Positions 53,849 to 62,976 are shown, counted from the stretch's first letter. The stretch is DNA of 64,000 nucleotides from Anaerolineae bacterium (GCA_022826865.1 JAJDUC010000028.1:1-64000); one strand, 5' to 3'. The notes: a model not told the origin generated them from the sequence alone. A program made the numbers and translations.

Positions 53849-55768
53849 TTAATTCAGCAATTCACCTTCGCGTTCCAGGATTTCGTCGGTGACGGCCAGA
53901 ATCGCGATCCGCTGCTTGCGGTAAAGATCCGCTTCGCTCATGCTCAGTTGCCGCGCGACTTCGCGGACTTTTCTGTTTTCAAGGAAGCGCAATTGCAGAA
54001 TGTTGTAGAGCGTCCATTCCGGGCTCAGCAGCTTTCTTTCGCCTTGAGGTCTTAAGGCGTCTATCGCGTCCTCAAGGAGCTTGCGCAAGGCATTCAATGG
54101 TGTTTCGCCTTCCTCCGCCATCCGGCGCTGTATGACGCGCAGCGCAATCATGTTGCTCTGGCTTATGCCGGAGCCGCCCCAATAATGCCGCAGCGCGGCG
54201 CGCACTTGTTCGAAGAGTTCCTCACGGTCGGGCAGCGCGTTGACATTTGGCGGCAGGGCAAAGGACTGCCGGTATTCCACCTGGCCGGCCCGGGACCGCG
54301 TCATCTGAAACTGCGGCAACAAGCCCTCCAGCAAATTGTACATCTCCGCTTGCAGCCGCATATCATCCAGGCTCGTTTCAACGCGATTCACAAAGGCGGC
54401 CAGGTTGCCGCTCGGCGACTCAATCTCTTCCTCCAGTCGATCGCCAGCCTTCAGCAATCCAAGGACGCCAATCGAAGGCGCTTGCGAGCCATTGCGGCTC
54501 AGTCTGTTGCTGAAGAGGGGCACCAGGGTAAATGAGCGCCACTCAAGCGAGCCGGATTCAAGCTCGCTGTTTTTCATTTGACAGATTTTCGCTAGCAGAT
54601 CGTCATCTTGCAGAACCTCGTCCTGGTCAAAATCCAAGCTGCCTACCGCGCTGATGAATTCCGGCGCCTCCCGCTCGAAACTGATGACGAATGCGCGGTC
54701 GATGCGGAGCTGATCGCAGATGGATTCGGTTGTCGCCAGGATGAGTTGCGTCAAGTCATGGTGCGTCAAGACGCGATCGCCAAGGGTTTGCAGCTTTGTA
54801 ATCTGCTCGCCGTCTTCGTCGCGATAAATAAAGAGCTTCTCAAAATGCGGCTGGGCGAGCGAAACAAACCATTGCCACAGTAAAACAGCGCCGACGACGG
54901 CCGGCGGTGTTAAGGCATCGCCCGGCAAGCTCAAAATCCTCGTGGCCTGCGTCGTGAAATTGACGACCGCGAGCGCGATCAAGCCGGTCGCCGGGCCGCG
55001 CAGCAAGAAATCCAGCAACTGCTTTTTGACCAAGCGATCGGGAATGTCTGAGCCGAAAAAGTAAAGCGGGTAGGAAAGAAAGAAGAGCATCAGGATGATG
55101 ATGATGTTGGCGGTGTTGATCACGAGCAAGCCGAAAACCGTGAATTCGTCGCCCGGGTTCAAGAGCACAGAATAAGGGAAGATGCCCAAGGCCGGCGTCA
55201 GGAAGGAGATCTGCAAGTAGCCCATCCGGCGCCCGGTCGCGCGCGTCAGGCAGCGCTTGCGCGCGCGTTGAACGTTGTAGAAGGCGAATCCGTTGGCGAG
55301 CACAAAGTAGACGAGATAAATCAGAAATGTCCAACCGGCCTGAATGCTAAGCAAACCGTCTGTTTCAACGAATTGAACGAGCGAATCGCCCAAAGCGACG
55401 GAGAGCAGAAAGCCGGCGCCGATGATATAGAGGAGCCGAATGACACGGCGGCGGCACCCGCGAGAGGGCAAACCCGTGGTCGCCAGCAGGGCGTCGGAAA
55501 GGTGATAAGCGGCCGCCGGGACAAAGGCGATGCCGATCCACTGCAGACGCGACGCAATTTCATGGGCGATGCTGTCCGGCCCGAGGGAGATAAAGGCGTC
55601 GGTCAGGTAGGCGACGGTGACGCAGGCCAGCACGACCGCCGATGTTTTGGCGACGCGGTTGTTGAGGTTACGCGTAAGATTAAATAAGAGAAGCGACACC
55701 GCGATGATGGCGTTGCCGGCGGTCAAAGTCTCGTTGACGGTCTGGAGTAAAGTCGTCAGTAAGTTCAC
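53849..55768 (-). CDS. membrane sensor: 7TM-like region, GAF-like domain, C-terminal HTH
   Basis: A 639-aa protein. Residues 1 to about 300 hold seven or eight TM helices in the style of the histidine-kinase 7TM sensing domain. A GAF-like region follows (DRVLTHHDLTQLILATTESICDQLRIDRAFVISFE, residues about 340-490). The C-terminal 60 residues look like a helix-turn-helix (NRKVREVARQLSMSEADLYRKQRIAI). There is no kinase H-box or ATP-binding domain, so it would be a one-component membrane regulator. GTG 55768 is the start. Ligand and targets are unknown. Confidence 0.7.
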   Translation of the reverse strand: MNLLTTLLQTVNETLTAGNAIIAVSLLLFNLTRNLNNRVAKTSAVVLACVTVAYLTDAFISLGPDSIAHEIASRLQWIGIAFVPAAAYHLSDALLATTGLPSRGCRRRVIRLLYIIGAGFLLSVALGDSLVQFVETDGLLSIQAGWTFLIYLVYFVLANGFAFYNVQRARKRCLTRATGRRMGYLQISFLTPALGIFPYSVLLNPGDEFTVFGLLVINTANIIIILMLFFLSYPLYFFGSDIPDRLVKKQLLDFLLRGPATGLIALAVVNFTTQATRILSLPGDALTPPAVVGAVLLWQWFVSLAQPHFEKLFIYRDEDGEQITKLQTLGDRVLTHHDLTQLILATTESICDQLRIDRAFVISFEREAPEFISAVGSLDFDQDEVLQDDDLLAKICQMKNSELESGSLEWRSFTLVPLFSNRLSRNGSQAPSIGVLGLLKAGDRLEEEIESPSGNLAAFVNRVETSLDDMRLQAEMYNLLEGLLPQFQMTRSRAGQVEYRQSFALPPNVNALPDREELFEQVRAALRHYWGGSGISQSNMIALRVIQRRMAEEGETPLNALRKLLEDAIDALRPQGERKLLSPEWTLYNILQLRFLENRKVREVARQLSMSEADLYRKQRIAILAVTDEILEREGELLN

Positions 55769-55839
55769 CGGGATTCCAAGCGCAAGAACCGGCCCCTATC
55801 CAAGCCATATTTTAGCAAAAAACGCGACGGCCAACGGGG

Positions 55840-56403
55840 CTAGATGGACAGACTGAAAAAAACAGCGATCTCGCGGTTGGCAAAATGATGATCGTTAAAG
55901 CCGCAGAAACTAAACCCGAGCGCTTGGGCAAAGAGGATGCAAGGATAGTTCGTCGTTGGTATCTCGAAGATGATCTGGCGCAGGTCGTATTCGCTGGCCC
56001 AAACCCGGGCGACATGCGCCAGGCGCGAACCTAGGCTGCGGCGGCGATAAGGGCGGTCAATGACGATGTCCTGCAGGTAGGCCACCTGACTCAATTCATC
56101 GACGCGCATCGAGACAAAACCCAAGATATGATTGCTGCTTTTATCCTGAACCACAACAAAGCAGTAAGCGCGCAACAAGGCGGATTCCAAATGCGCCGGA
56201 TTGGTTTCGTGCCGGGAATCAAGGCGGCGCGGCAGCCGCTGCCGCCGGCAATTCACCTGGATCTCTTCCGAGAGTTCCTGCAATGTCATTTGCCAGACAT
56301 GTTCAGTCTGGTATGCGCCATCCAAAGCCAGGCAATACGGAATGTCTTCCGCCACGCCGTCGCGAAAGACCAACTGCGAATGATCAAGGCCCGCATTCTG
56401 CAT
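55840..56403 (-). CDS. GNAT-family N-acetyltransferase
   Basis: A 187-aa GNAT-fold protein. AYLQDIVIDRPYRRRSLGSRLAHVARVWA carries the acetyl-CoA pyrophosphate loop (RRRSLGSRL), and IIFEIPTTNYPCILFAQALGFSFCGFND is the usual C-terminal region. The ATG at 56403 gives the family-like start NAGLDHSQLVFRDGVAEDI; the longer ORF to 56517 has no ribosome site. Substrate unknown. It lies between the sigma factor and the sensor on the same strand. Confidence 0.8.
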   Translation of the reverse strand: MQNAGLDHSQLVFRDGVAEDIPYCLALDGAYQTEHVWQMTLQELSEEIQVNCRRQRLPRRLDSRHETNPAHLESALLRAYCFVVVQDKSSNHILGFVSMRVDELSQVAYLQDIVIDRPYRRRSLGSRLAHVARVWASEYDLRQIIFEIPTTNYPCILFAQALGFSFCGFNDHHFANREIAVFFSLSI

Positions 56404-56548
56404 CAACGAACATTCTCCCTGGCTAGCGGCCGCCAGCCGGTTGCGCCAAATATCGCCCAAGGATTCGCCGACGAACCCTTCGCCGCGCGAATGGGCTCGC
56501 CAGACTGGGCTTTGCAACCAGTATAGTCAAGTTTGACGGAGGAGACCG

Positions 56549-57841
56549 CTAAACTTCGTAGAGATAATCCTTGAGGATGACATGCGCGGAAGACTGACGC
56601 AGGCGATTGAGCGCTTGCGCTTCGAGTTGACGAACGCGCTCGCGCGTGACGCCGATCGTTTGACCGACTTCTTCCAGCGTATACACGCGGCCATCCGCCA
56701 GGCCATAACGCAGGCGCAGGATCTGCGCTTCGCGCGGCGGCAATTTGTCCAGAGCCTGCTGCAACTGAACATGCAGCAAGTGAGTGGCAACTTCATCCGA
56801 CGGCGCCGGACTGTTGCTGTCTTCGACGAAATCACCGAAAGTGGAATCGCCTTCGTCGTCAATCGGCGTTTCCAGGCTGACCGGCCGTCGGGAGATCTCC
56901 AATAGGTTCTCGACCTTGTCGGGCGTGGTATCCATGTCCTTGGCCAACTCGTCGATCTTTGGTTCGCGCCCCAATTCCTGCAGGAGTTGCAATTGGACGC
57001 GGCGCATGCGGTTCAACTGATCGCCCATGTGCACCGGCACGCGGATGGTCCGGCCCTGATCGGCGACCGCGCGGCTGACGGCTTGGCGAATCCACCAGGT
57101 GGCATAGGTGCTGAACTTGTGACCGCGCTGGTATTCAAATTTGTTGGTGGCGCGGATGAGGCCGATGTTGCCTTCCTGTATCAAGTCCAGAAAGGGCACA
57201 CCGCGGCCAATGTACTTTTTTGCCACGCTGATCACGAGACGCGCATTGGCGCGGATGAGATGCTCCTGCGCTTTTTCGCCGTCGAGCATGGTCTCCCGCA
57301 GTCCCTGCTCTTCACTCCAACGCAAAGTGATTTCTTGCGCGACCTCAATGTCTTCGAGCCGTTCACGGGCGAATTCGGCGGCTTCCATGCGCTTGGCCAG
57401 CATCACTTCTTCTTCCGCAGTGAGGAGCGGAACGCGGCCCGCCTCCTTTAGATACAGACCCACAACATCATCCGTATCCAAAGCCGCTTGATAACCAGCG
57501 TCGGCCGTCAAGTCCTTCTTCAAGACCTTGAGCAGCGCATCGCGCTCTTCTTCGTCCTCATCTTCAGCGCTCAGCGCATCGGCATGGGACTTTTCATCCT
57601 TGGTTTCGTCCCCCGCCTCTATCTCGTCTGCCTTGGCCGGCCCGGGTATGATCTCAATGCCGGCTTCCAGCAGGCTGTCCATGAGGTCGTCCAGCAGCGC
57701 CACATCGCCTTCAACATCCGGCAGCAATTCCAGGATGTCGCTATAGGAGACGAAACCCCGCTTGCGCGCCCTTTCGGCAAGCTGCTTTTGGATCTCTTCA
57801 CGCTGAGTTAATTGGGTTGCGTTGTCCAACACCGCTACCAC
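56549..57841 (-). CDS. rpoD: principal RNA polymerase sigma factor (RpoD/SigA)
   Basis: A 430-aa sigma-70. Region 1.1-like [13 protein letters not shown], region 1.2 [22 protein letters not shown], region 2 [56 protein letters not shown], region 3 and region 4.2 ([30 protein letters not shown]) are complete. GTG 57841 has AAAGG 7 bp upstream, while the ORF track start, TTG 57847, abuts it. Region 1.1 is followed by an acidic insertion (DEDEEERD). The complete primary-type regions argue against an alternative sigma. Confidence 0.95.
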   Translation of the reverse strand: MVAVLDNATQLTQREEIQKQLAERARKRGFVSYSDILELLPDVEGDVALLDDLMDSLLEAGIEIIPGPAKADEIEAGDETKDEKSHADALSAEDEDEEERDALLKVLKKDLTADAGYQAALDTDDVVGLYLKEAGRVPLLTAEEEVMLAKRMEAAEFARERLEDIEVAQEITLRWSEEQGLRETMLDGEKAQEHLIRANARLVISVAKKYIGRGVPFLDLIQEGNIGLIRATNKFEYQRGHKFSTYATWWIRQAVSRAVADQGRTIRVPVHMGDQLNRMRRVQLQLLQELGREPKIDELAKDMDTTPDKVENLLEISRRPVSLETPIDDEGDSTFGDFVEDSNSPAPSDEVATHLLHVQLQQALDKLPPREAQILRLRYGLADGRVYTLEEVGQTIGVTRERVRQLEAQALNRLRQSSAHVILKDYLYEV

Positions 57842-58064
57842 AGACAAGCCTTTCCGCTCAATTCAGTAAACTCGATCTATACAAACGCAATCTAAACAAG
57901 ACCCCGTCTTCAGGCAACTGGGATCGGATGCAGTCTTTCCGGATGTCCATGCGCTGCCTTGCAGAATGATATACATCAATTGGCGGCGATGTTCTTGCTT
58001 GTCGCCGCGTCTTCTCATCGCTATTTCATCAGCGACGGCGCGGCTGCTCGCAATCCAGTTTCAC

Positions 58065-58093
58065 AATTTAACGTGTATTTGATTACTTGTCAA
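58065..58093 (-). promoter_or_regulatory. putative promoter of the sigma factor gene
   Basis: Perfect TTGACA and TAAATT are 17 bp apart on the minus strand, giving an untranslated leader of about 215 nt before GTG 57841. AT-rich sequence surrounds it. Confidence 0.5.
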
Positions 58094-58297
58094 GTTTTTC
58101 ACAAAGTTGAATAATTCTACTTGATTCCACATGATTGCAGCAAACAAATTGACCGCTGCGCCAGGGCAATCGGACAAAAATGAAATTGCGCTGATAAATG
58201 ACAATTTCCCCTCCGTTTTCGTAATCTGCAGGGACGTTTGTCGGTCAGTGTCGGCGGTCAGTGTCTACGCTACCTACGCGCCTACGCGCCCCCCTGC

Positions 58298-58335
58298 AAC
58301 GCCCGCAATTTGCAGGCCATATTCAACGGGCGTCT
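58298..58335. repeat. partial REP-doublet core
   Basis: ACGCCCGCAATTTGCAGGCC followed by ATATTCAACGGGCGTCT is the inverse of the central part of copy 1, with one or two mismatches, but both outer hairpins and the GTAG ends are missing. It is a relic. It lies in the gene-free stretch 57842-58593, which otherwise holds the two promoters and the hairpin at 58449; the ORF at 58131-58337 is unconvincing. Confidence 0.6.
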
Positions 58336-58448
58336 AGCCGCGCCACAGGAAACAGAATCTGCGGGCGGAAGACACATCGGGGCGAAGCGGTCCAGGCGCC
58401 TGACAGCCGCGTCCAATATTGCCGGCCATGATCGTCCGTTCGATAATT

Positions 58449-58467
58449 CCGGACGAAAATCGTCCGG
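58449..58467. other. perfect short inverted repeat
   Basis: CCGGACG and CGTCCGG flank a 5-base AAAAT loop. A second ATCGTCCG lies 28 bp upstream at 58431. There is no strong T run, so it is a poor terminator. A protein-binding site or small RNA hairpin is possible; it lies about 70 bp before the arg promoter. Confidence 0.4.
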
Positions 58468-58536
58468 TCCTTTCTTTGACATTTCGTTCATTTTGCACAA
58501 AGAAAACGCAAAAGTGCATAAGATTACGCCGCTTGA

Positions 58537-58565
58537 TTGACGAAACTTGAGCTTGAAATTAGAAT
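58537..58565 (+). promoter_or_regulatory. putative sigma-70 promoter of the arg operon
   Basis: TTGACG (58537-58542) and TAGAAT (58560-58565) with a 17-bp spacer, five of six matches each. Transcription would begin near 58572, about 20 bp before the leader ORF. Confidence 0.65.
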
Positions 58566-58593
58566 GCTCACATAGTCATGCGGTAAGAGTCCG

Positions 58594-58683
58594 ATGTTGT
58601 CAGCGCAAAACTTAAAGCTGGCGAAGACGAGGCGCCGTCGCGACCTGCGATTGGAGATCAGTGTGGATTGCCTCTGTTGCTGA
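58594..58683 (+). CDS. putative arginine-operon leader peptide, 29 aa
   Basis: The ORF starts MLSAQNLKLAKT and continues RRRRDLRLE, ending CLCC before TGA. Four Arg codons are consecutive (AGG CGC CGT CGC, 58630-58641), with a fifth at 58648. It is too short for the ORF track. AAGAG lies 4-5 bp before the ATG. It lies between a good promoter and a terminator upstream of argC, and GAGATCAG at 58654-58661, just after the Arg codons, is the perfect complement of the terminator's left arm. A ribosome stalled for Arg-tRNA would leave that segment free to block termination. The peptide itself need have no function. Chance clustering of Arg codons in GC-rich DNA is the main doubt. Confidence 0.68.
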   Translation: MLSAQNLKLAKTRRRRDLRLEISVDCLCC

Positions 58684-58712
58684 CATGGGGATAAGCTCAA
58701 ATGCACAGATTC

Positions 58713-58749
58713 GCCCTGATCTCGCGGAATGGATCGGGGCTTTTTGTTT
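58713..58749 (+). terminator. intrinsic terminator acting as arg attenuator
   Basis: GCCCTGATC (58713-58721) pairs with GATCGGGGC (58732-58740), nine pairs with one G-U, around a 10-base loop, followed by TTTTTGTTT. It ends 13-16 bp before argC. The left-arm segment CTGATCTC (58716-58723) is perfectly complementary to GAGATCAG at 58654-58661, giving an 8-bp competing antiterminator. The hairpins are visible; the regulatory use is inferred. Confidence 0.85.
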
Positions 58750-58761
58750 CTGGAGGAAGAA

Positions 58762-59766
58762 ATGACGAAGAACATTCGGGCCGGCGTATTTGGCGCTTCC
58801 GGTTACGCCGGTCTTGACCTGGTGGAAATCTTGTCGCTTCATCCCAAAGTGGATTTGATTTTCGCCACATCCAACAGCTACGCCGGCGACCCGGTGCCGG
58901 GCGCCTGCCTTAGATTCGTCCGCGCGGACGATGTTGAGTTTGATAGCGTGGACGTCATATTCCTGGCTCTTCCGCACAAGGCTTCGGCCGGCATGGCGAA
59001 ACGGGGCATTGACGCCCAATTGAAGGTCGTGGACTTATCCGCAGATCTGCGCCTGGATACACCGGAAGCATACGAACGCAGCTATCAAACGCCGCACCCG
59101 CATCCCGAATTGCTTCCAACCGCCTATGGCTTGCCCGAGATCAATCGCGCAAATATCGCCGGCGCCGATGTCGTAGCGACGCCAGGCTGTTACCCGACGA
59201 CAGCCTTGCTGGGGATTTATCCGCTGCTGCGCTGCGACGGGCTGCAGCCGGATACGCCAATCATCGTGGATGCGAAGTCCGGCGTCACCGGCGCCGGGCG
59301 CAAACCGTCTTTGACCACGCAATTTGCCGAGGTTTACGGCAATTTGGCGCCATACAAGACCGGACGAACACATCGCCACGTCGGTGAATTGGAGCAGGAG
59401 GCGCATAAGGTGAACGATCGGATTGGTCCGGTGATATTCTGTCCGCACCTGCTGCCGGTCGATCGCGGTTTAATGTCCAGCATATACGTGACCTTGGCGG
59501 GTTCGCTGCGCAGCGAGCAGGTGCACGATTTGTATACCGAGGTCTACGAGGGCGAGCCGCTGGTGGATGTATTGCCGCTGGGAGAACAGGCGACCTTGAA
59601 ACATGCGGTGAAAACCAACAAATGCGTGATTAGCATTACGCCGGTCCTTGAGCGCTATGCGCACATCACGAGCGTGACGGACAATCTGCGCAAAGGCGCG
59701 GCCGGGCAGGCCGTCCAGAATATGAACTTGATGTTTGGCCTCGATGAAACATTGGGACTAATCTAA
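58762..59766 (+). CDS. argC: N-acetyl-gamma-glutamyl-phosphate reductase
   Basis: A 334-aa NADPH-dependent reductase. GVFGASGYAGLDLVEIL is the nucleotide loop, catalytic Cys is in VATPGCYPTTALLG, and HRHVGELEQE is near the C-terminal half. GGAGGAAGA precedes ATG 58762; the ORF track start at 58729 lies in the terminator. The first structural gene of the arg operon. It lacks the LysY-type insertion of the paralogue at 24481, consistent with the acetylated substrate. Confidence 0.95.
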   Translation: MTKNIRAGVFGASGYAGLDLVEILSLHPKVDLIFATSNSYAGDPVPGACLRFVRADDVEFDSVDVIFLALPHKASAGMAKRGIDAQLKVVDLSADLRLDTPEAYERSYQTPHPHPELLPTAYGLPEINRANIAGADVVATPGCYPTTALLGIYPLLRCDGLQPDTPIIVDAKSGVTGAGRKPSLTTQFAEVYGNLAPYKTGRTHRHVGELEQEAHKVNDRIGPVIFCPHLLPVDRGLMSSIYVTLAGSLRSEQVHDLYTEVYEGEPLVDVLPLGEQATLKHAVKTNKCVISITPVLERYAHITSVTDNLRKGAAGQAVQNMNLMFGLDETLGLI

Positions 59767-60554
59767 TGGCGGAATCGCCAACAGTTGTCAAGATCTCCGG
59801 CCACTGCCTCGATCGTGAAGGGCTGCTTCGTCAGTTCGCTGACATCGTAGCGCGCAGCGAGGAAGAGTTGATCATCGTCCATGGCGGCGGCAAAGAGATC
59901 AGCCAGTTGCAGCAGAAGCTTGATATTCGGCCGCGCTATGTTGATGGCTTGCGGATCACCGACGCGGACTCGTTGGCGCTGGTGGAGATGGTTTTATGCG
60001 GCAGCGTCAACAAACGGCTGGTGCGTCATTTGCTGGCGGCCGGCGTCGATGCCCAAGGCTTGTCGGGCGTTGATCGCGGCTTGGTCCGGGCGCGCCAGAT
60101 GCGGCATGAAAGTGCCGAGATGGGTTATACCGGCACGGTGGAGTCGGTAAGGCCCGAGGTGATAATGGATCTGCTCAAGCTTGGCGTTACGCCGGTGATT
60201 GCCCCGGTTAGCCTGGGACTGGGCAGCAACTACAATCTCAATGCGGATCCGGTTGCCGGAGCGGTGGCCGCGGCGATCAAGGCCGCCCGCGTCGTATTCA
60301 TTTCGAATGTCGCCGGCGTCCTGGTAGATGGCTCGCGCGTTCCCCGCATGACGCGCGAGCAAGCCGAGGCCTATATTGCTGAAGGCGTCATCTACGGCGG
60401 CATGATTCCCAAAGTGGAGACCGCGTTGAATGTGCTATCATCGGGCGTGCCGCAGGCCGTCATTACCGATTTGGATGGCTGGGCGCAGGAGGGCGGCACG
60501 ACATTTGTGGCGGAAAGTGACCGGCAGAATGCCAGAGAGGAAATATGTCAGTAA
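59766..60554 (+). CDS. argB: acetylglutamate kinase
   Basis: A 262-aa amino-acid kinase that phosphorylates N-acetylglutamate. IIVHGGGKEISQLQQ, VDGLRITDADSLALVEMVL, YNLNADPVAGAVAAAIKA and FISNVAGVLVD are ArgB motifs. The start overlaps the argC stop by one base (TAATG). No N-terminal helix of arginine-inhibited hexameric kinases is obvious, so feedback inhibition is doubtful. Control may therefore rest on the leader. Confidence 0.95.
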   Translation: MAESPTVVKISGHCLDREGLLRQFADIVARSEEELIIVHGGGKEISQLQQKLDIRPRYVDGLRITDADSLALVEMVLCGSVNKRLVRHLLAAGVDAQGLSGVDRGLVRARQMRHESAEMGYTGTVESVRPEVIMDLLKLGVTPVIAPVSLGLGSNYNLNADPVAGAVAAAIKAARVVFISNVAGVLVDGSRVPRMTREQAEAYIAEGVIYGGMIPKVETALNVLSSGVPQAVITDLDGWAQEGGTTFVAESDRQNAREEICQ

Positions 60555-61747
60555 CAGAACAAGTGATTCAGAAAGATCTGCAATACAGCGTGCCGGTGGC
60601 GGCGCGGCCCGACTTCGTATTGACGCGCGGCGAAGGCGTGACGCTTTATGACGCCGAGGGAAAAGGCTATACCGATTGGGTCGCGGGCATCGCCGTGAAC
60701 GCGCTCGGTTATGGGGACAAAGAGTTGATGGATGTCGTCGGCCAACAGATGGGCACCGGCCTGATCCATGTCAGCGGCTTGTACCATACACAGGCCATGG
60801 TTGAGCTCGCCGAGCTGCTCTGCTCTATCTCATTTGCCGATAAGGCTTACTTCTGCAACAGCGGCGCGGAAGCCAACGAAGGCGCCCTCAAGTTCGCGCG
60901 GAAGCGCGCCTACGTCAACGATCAACCGAACAAGACGAATGTCGTCAGCTTCACGCAGGCTTTTCACGGGCGGACGCTGGGCGCGCTGTCGGTCACGCCG
61001 TCAGAGAAATATCAGAAGCCCTTCAAGCCGATGGTGCCGGGCGCGGTCGTCGGCGAATTCAACAGCATCGAGAGCGCGCGCGAACTCATCGACGATGATA
61101 CCGCCGCAGTTGTCGTCGAGCCGATTCAGGGCGAAGGCGGCATCAACGTGGCGAGCGCGGCATTCTTGCAAGCGCTGCGCCAAATTTGTGATGAGAGCGG
61201 CGCGATTCTGATTTTCGACGAGATTCAATGTGGACTTGGGCGCACGGGTGAGCTCTGGGCGCATACCGCTAGCGGCGCGACGCCCGATATCATGACCTTG
61301 GCGAAACCCTTGGCGGGCGGTTTGCCGATCGGCGCCATCCTTGTCACTGAGGAGATTGGCGCCGCTATGAGCCCGGGCGACCACGGCTCAACATTTTCGG
61401 GAGGCGCCGTCGTCACGCGCGCGGCCGAAATGGTTGTGAATCGTGTAAAGTCTCAAGGTTTCCTCGAGCATGTTCGCGAAGTCGGCGATTATTTGCTGGA
61501 ACGCCTGGCGGAGATCAACAGTCCGCATATCACAGACGTCCGCGGTCGCGGATTGATGGCGGGCATTGAACTGGATATCCCGCCGGCAAGCGTGGTGGCT
61601 GCCGGTTATGAAGAGGGATTGCTCCTGGTCAGTTCCGGCAGTAACGTCATTCGCTTTGTGCCGCCTCTGATCATTGAGAAACAGCATGTGGACGAATTGA
61701 TCGACAAGTTGACGCTGATTCTGGAGGGCATCGATGCCGAAGATTAA
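60545..61747 (+). CDS. argD: acetylornithine aminotransferase
   Basis: A 400-aa class III PLP aminotransferase converting acetylglutamate semialdehyde to acetylornithine. YTDWVAGIAVNALGYGD, YFCNSGAEANEGALKFARK, IFDEIQCGLGRTGELWAH and MTLAKPLAGGLPIGA, in which Lys binds PLP, are present. It overlaps argB by 10 bp and argJ by 14 bp. AGAGAGGAAAT precedes the ATG. Confidence 0.95.
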   Translation: MSVTEQVIQKDLQYSVPVAARPDFVLTRGEGVTLYDAEGKGYTDWVAGIAVNALGYGDKELMDVVGQQMGTGLIHVSGLYHTQAMVELAELLCSISFADKAYFCNSGAEANEGALKFARKRAYVNDQPNKTNVVSFTQAFHGRTLGALSVTPSEKYQKPFKPMVPGAVVGEFNSIESARELIDDDTAAVVVEPIQGEGGINVASAAFLQALRQICDESGAILIFDEIQCGLGRTGELWAHTASGATPDIMTLAKPLAGGLPIGAILVTEEIGAAMSPGDHGSTFSGGAVVTRAAEMVVNRVKSQGFLEHVREVGDYLLERLAEINSPHITDVRGRGLMAGIELDIPPASVVAAGYEEGLLLVSSGSNVIRFVPPLIIEKQHVDELIDKLTLILEGIDAED

Positions 61748-62963
61748 TCCCTCAATCGATAGCGTCGGCGGCTTTCAAGTTGCCGGCGTTCACGCCGGCC
61801 TCAAAAAGGACGGCGCAAAAGACTTCACGCTTATCGTCAGCGGGACGGACTGTGTCTGCGCCGGCGTGTTCACGCGCAATAAAGTCAAGGCGGCGCCGGT
61901 CTTGCTGGACATGGAGCGGCTGGCGCAGAACCCGACCATAATTCGGGCAGTTGCGACCAATTCCGCTTGCGCCAATGCCTGTACCGGCAGTGTCGGCTTG
62001 GAAAACGCGCGGGCAACGGCGGACCTGGCGGCGGATGCGCTTGCCATTGACGCCGAGCAAGTGCTGGTGATGTCAACCGGTGTCATCGGCGCGCATTTGC
62101 CCATGGACAAGATCGGCCGCGGCCTGCGGTTGTCACGGGGCGATCTCGGCTCGGATTGGCGGGCCGCCGCCGCCGGCATCATGACCACCGATACGCGCCC
62201 GAAACTAGGCTCCATTCGCGTCGATACAGCCGCCGGAAGTTATACCATCGCTGGCATCGCCAAAGGCGCGGGCATGATCGCGCCTGATATGGCGACCATG
62301 CTAAGCGTCCTCGTCACCGACGCGCAGTTGAGCTTGCCAGACGCCCAAGCCGCTTTGAGCAGCGCTTCTCAACAGAGCTACAACCGTATAGTTGTGGATG
62401 GGGACACCAGCACTAACGACACCGTCCTTCTCCTGGCAAACGGCCACAGCGGCGTTGAGATATCCGATGACGCCGCGCTGCGCGAATTCCAGGCCGCTTT
62501 GAATGCCCTGACGCAGTACCTGGCGCAAGAGGTCGTGCGCGATGGCGAAGGCGTGACCAAGTTCGTGACGCTGGATATCATCAACGCCGAATCGGAAGCG
62601 GCGGCGGAACAGATCGGGCAGACAATTGGCGCCTCGGTGCTCACCAAATCCGCCTTCTACGGCAGCGACGCCAACTGGGGGCGGATTGTGGCCGCGGCTG
62701 GACGCGCCGGCGCCGCATTCGAACCGGACGGCAGTTCCCTTTGGGTGGCGGCGGGCGAGGCGCTGCCCCAAGGACAGCGCGGCTTGCAGATTTTCAGCGG
62801 CGGCATGCCCACGGACTATCAGGAGGCGGACGCCGCGGCGATCATGAACGAGCCCTCAATCACCTTCACGCTGGACTGTGGCTTGGGCGGCGGCTGCGCG
62901 ACCATCTGGACCTGCGATATCAGCCACGAATACATCTCAATCAACGGCGATTACCGCTCCTGA
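61734..62963 (+). CDS. argJ: glutamate N-acetyltransferase/ornithine acetyltransferase
   Basis: A 409-aa Ntn-type enzyme that recycles the acetyl group from acetylornithine to glutamate. [18 protein letters not shown] holds the self-cleavage site before Thr in ATML, NTRNK-like [12 protein letters not shown] lies near the N-terminus, and [22 protein letters not shown] closes the protein. With ArgJ present, no ArgE is needed. Coupled to argD by overlap. Confidence 0.95.
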   Translation: MPKINPSIDSVGGFQVAGVHAGLKKDGAKDFTLIVSGTDCVCAGVFTRNKVKAAPVLLDMERLAQNPTIIRAVATNSACANACTGSVGLENARATADLAADALAIDAEQVLVMSTGVIGAHLPMDKIGRGLRLSRGDLGSDWRAAAAGIMTTDTRPKLGSIRVDTAAGSYTIAGIAKGAGMIAPDMATMLSVLVTDAQLSLPDAQAALSSASQQSYNRIVVDGDTSTNDTVLLLANGHSGVEISDDAALREFQAALNALTQYLAQEVVRDGEGVTKFVTLDIINAESEAAAEQIGQTIGASVLTKSAFYGSDANWGRIVAAAGRAGAAFEPDGSSLWVAAGEALPQGQRGLQIFSGGMPTDYQEADAAAIMNEPSITFTLDCGLGGGCATIWTCDISHEYISINGDYRS

Positions 62964-62976
62964 AGAAGGGCTGGGC

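Noticed and set aside
53795-54055. 86-aa plus-strand ORF over the end of the membrane sensor gene
   Set aside because: Antisense shadow of the sensor coding region with no supporting motif.
3-58335. CRISPR array
   Set aside because: The repeats are isolated single elements, not regularly spaced direct repeats, and no cas gene is present.
58131-58337. 68-aa plus-strand ORF upstream of the arg leader
   Set aside because: It runs into the REP relic and shows no motif, ribosome site or plausible neighbour relation.
58572-58762. T-box riboswitch upstream of argC
   Set aside because: No AGGGTGG-type T-box sequence or specifier stem was found; the Arg-rich ORF with a terminator explains the region better.
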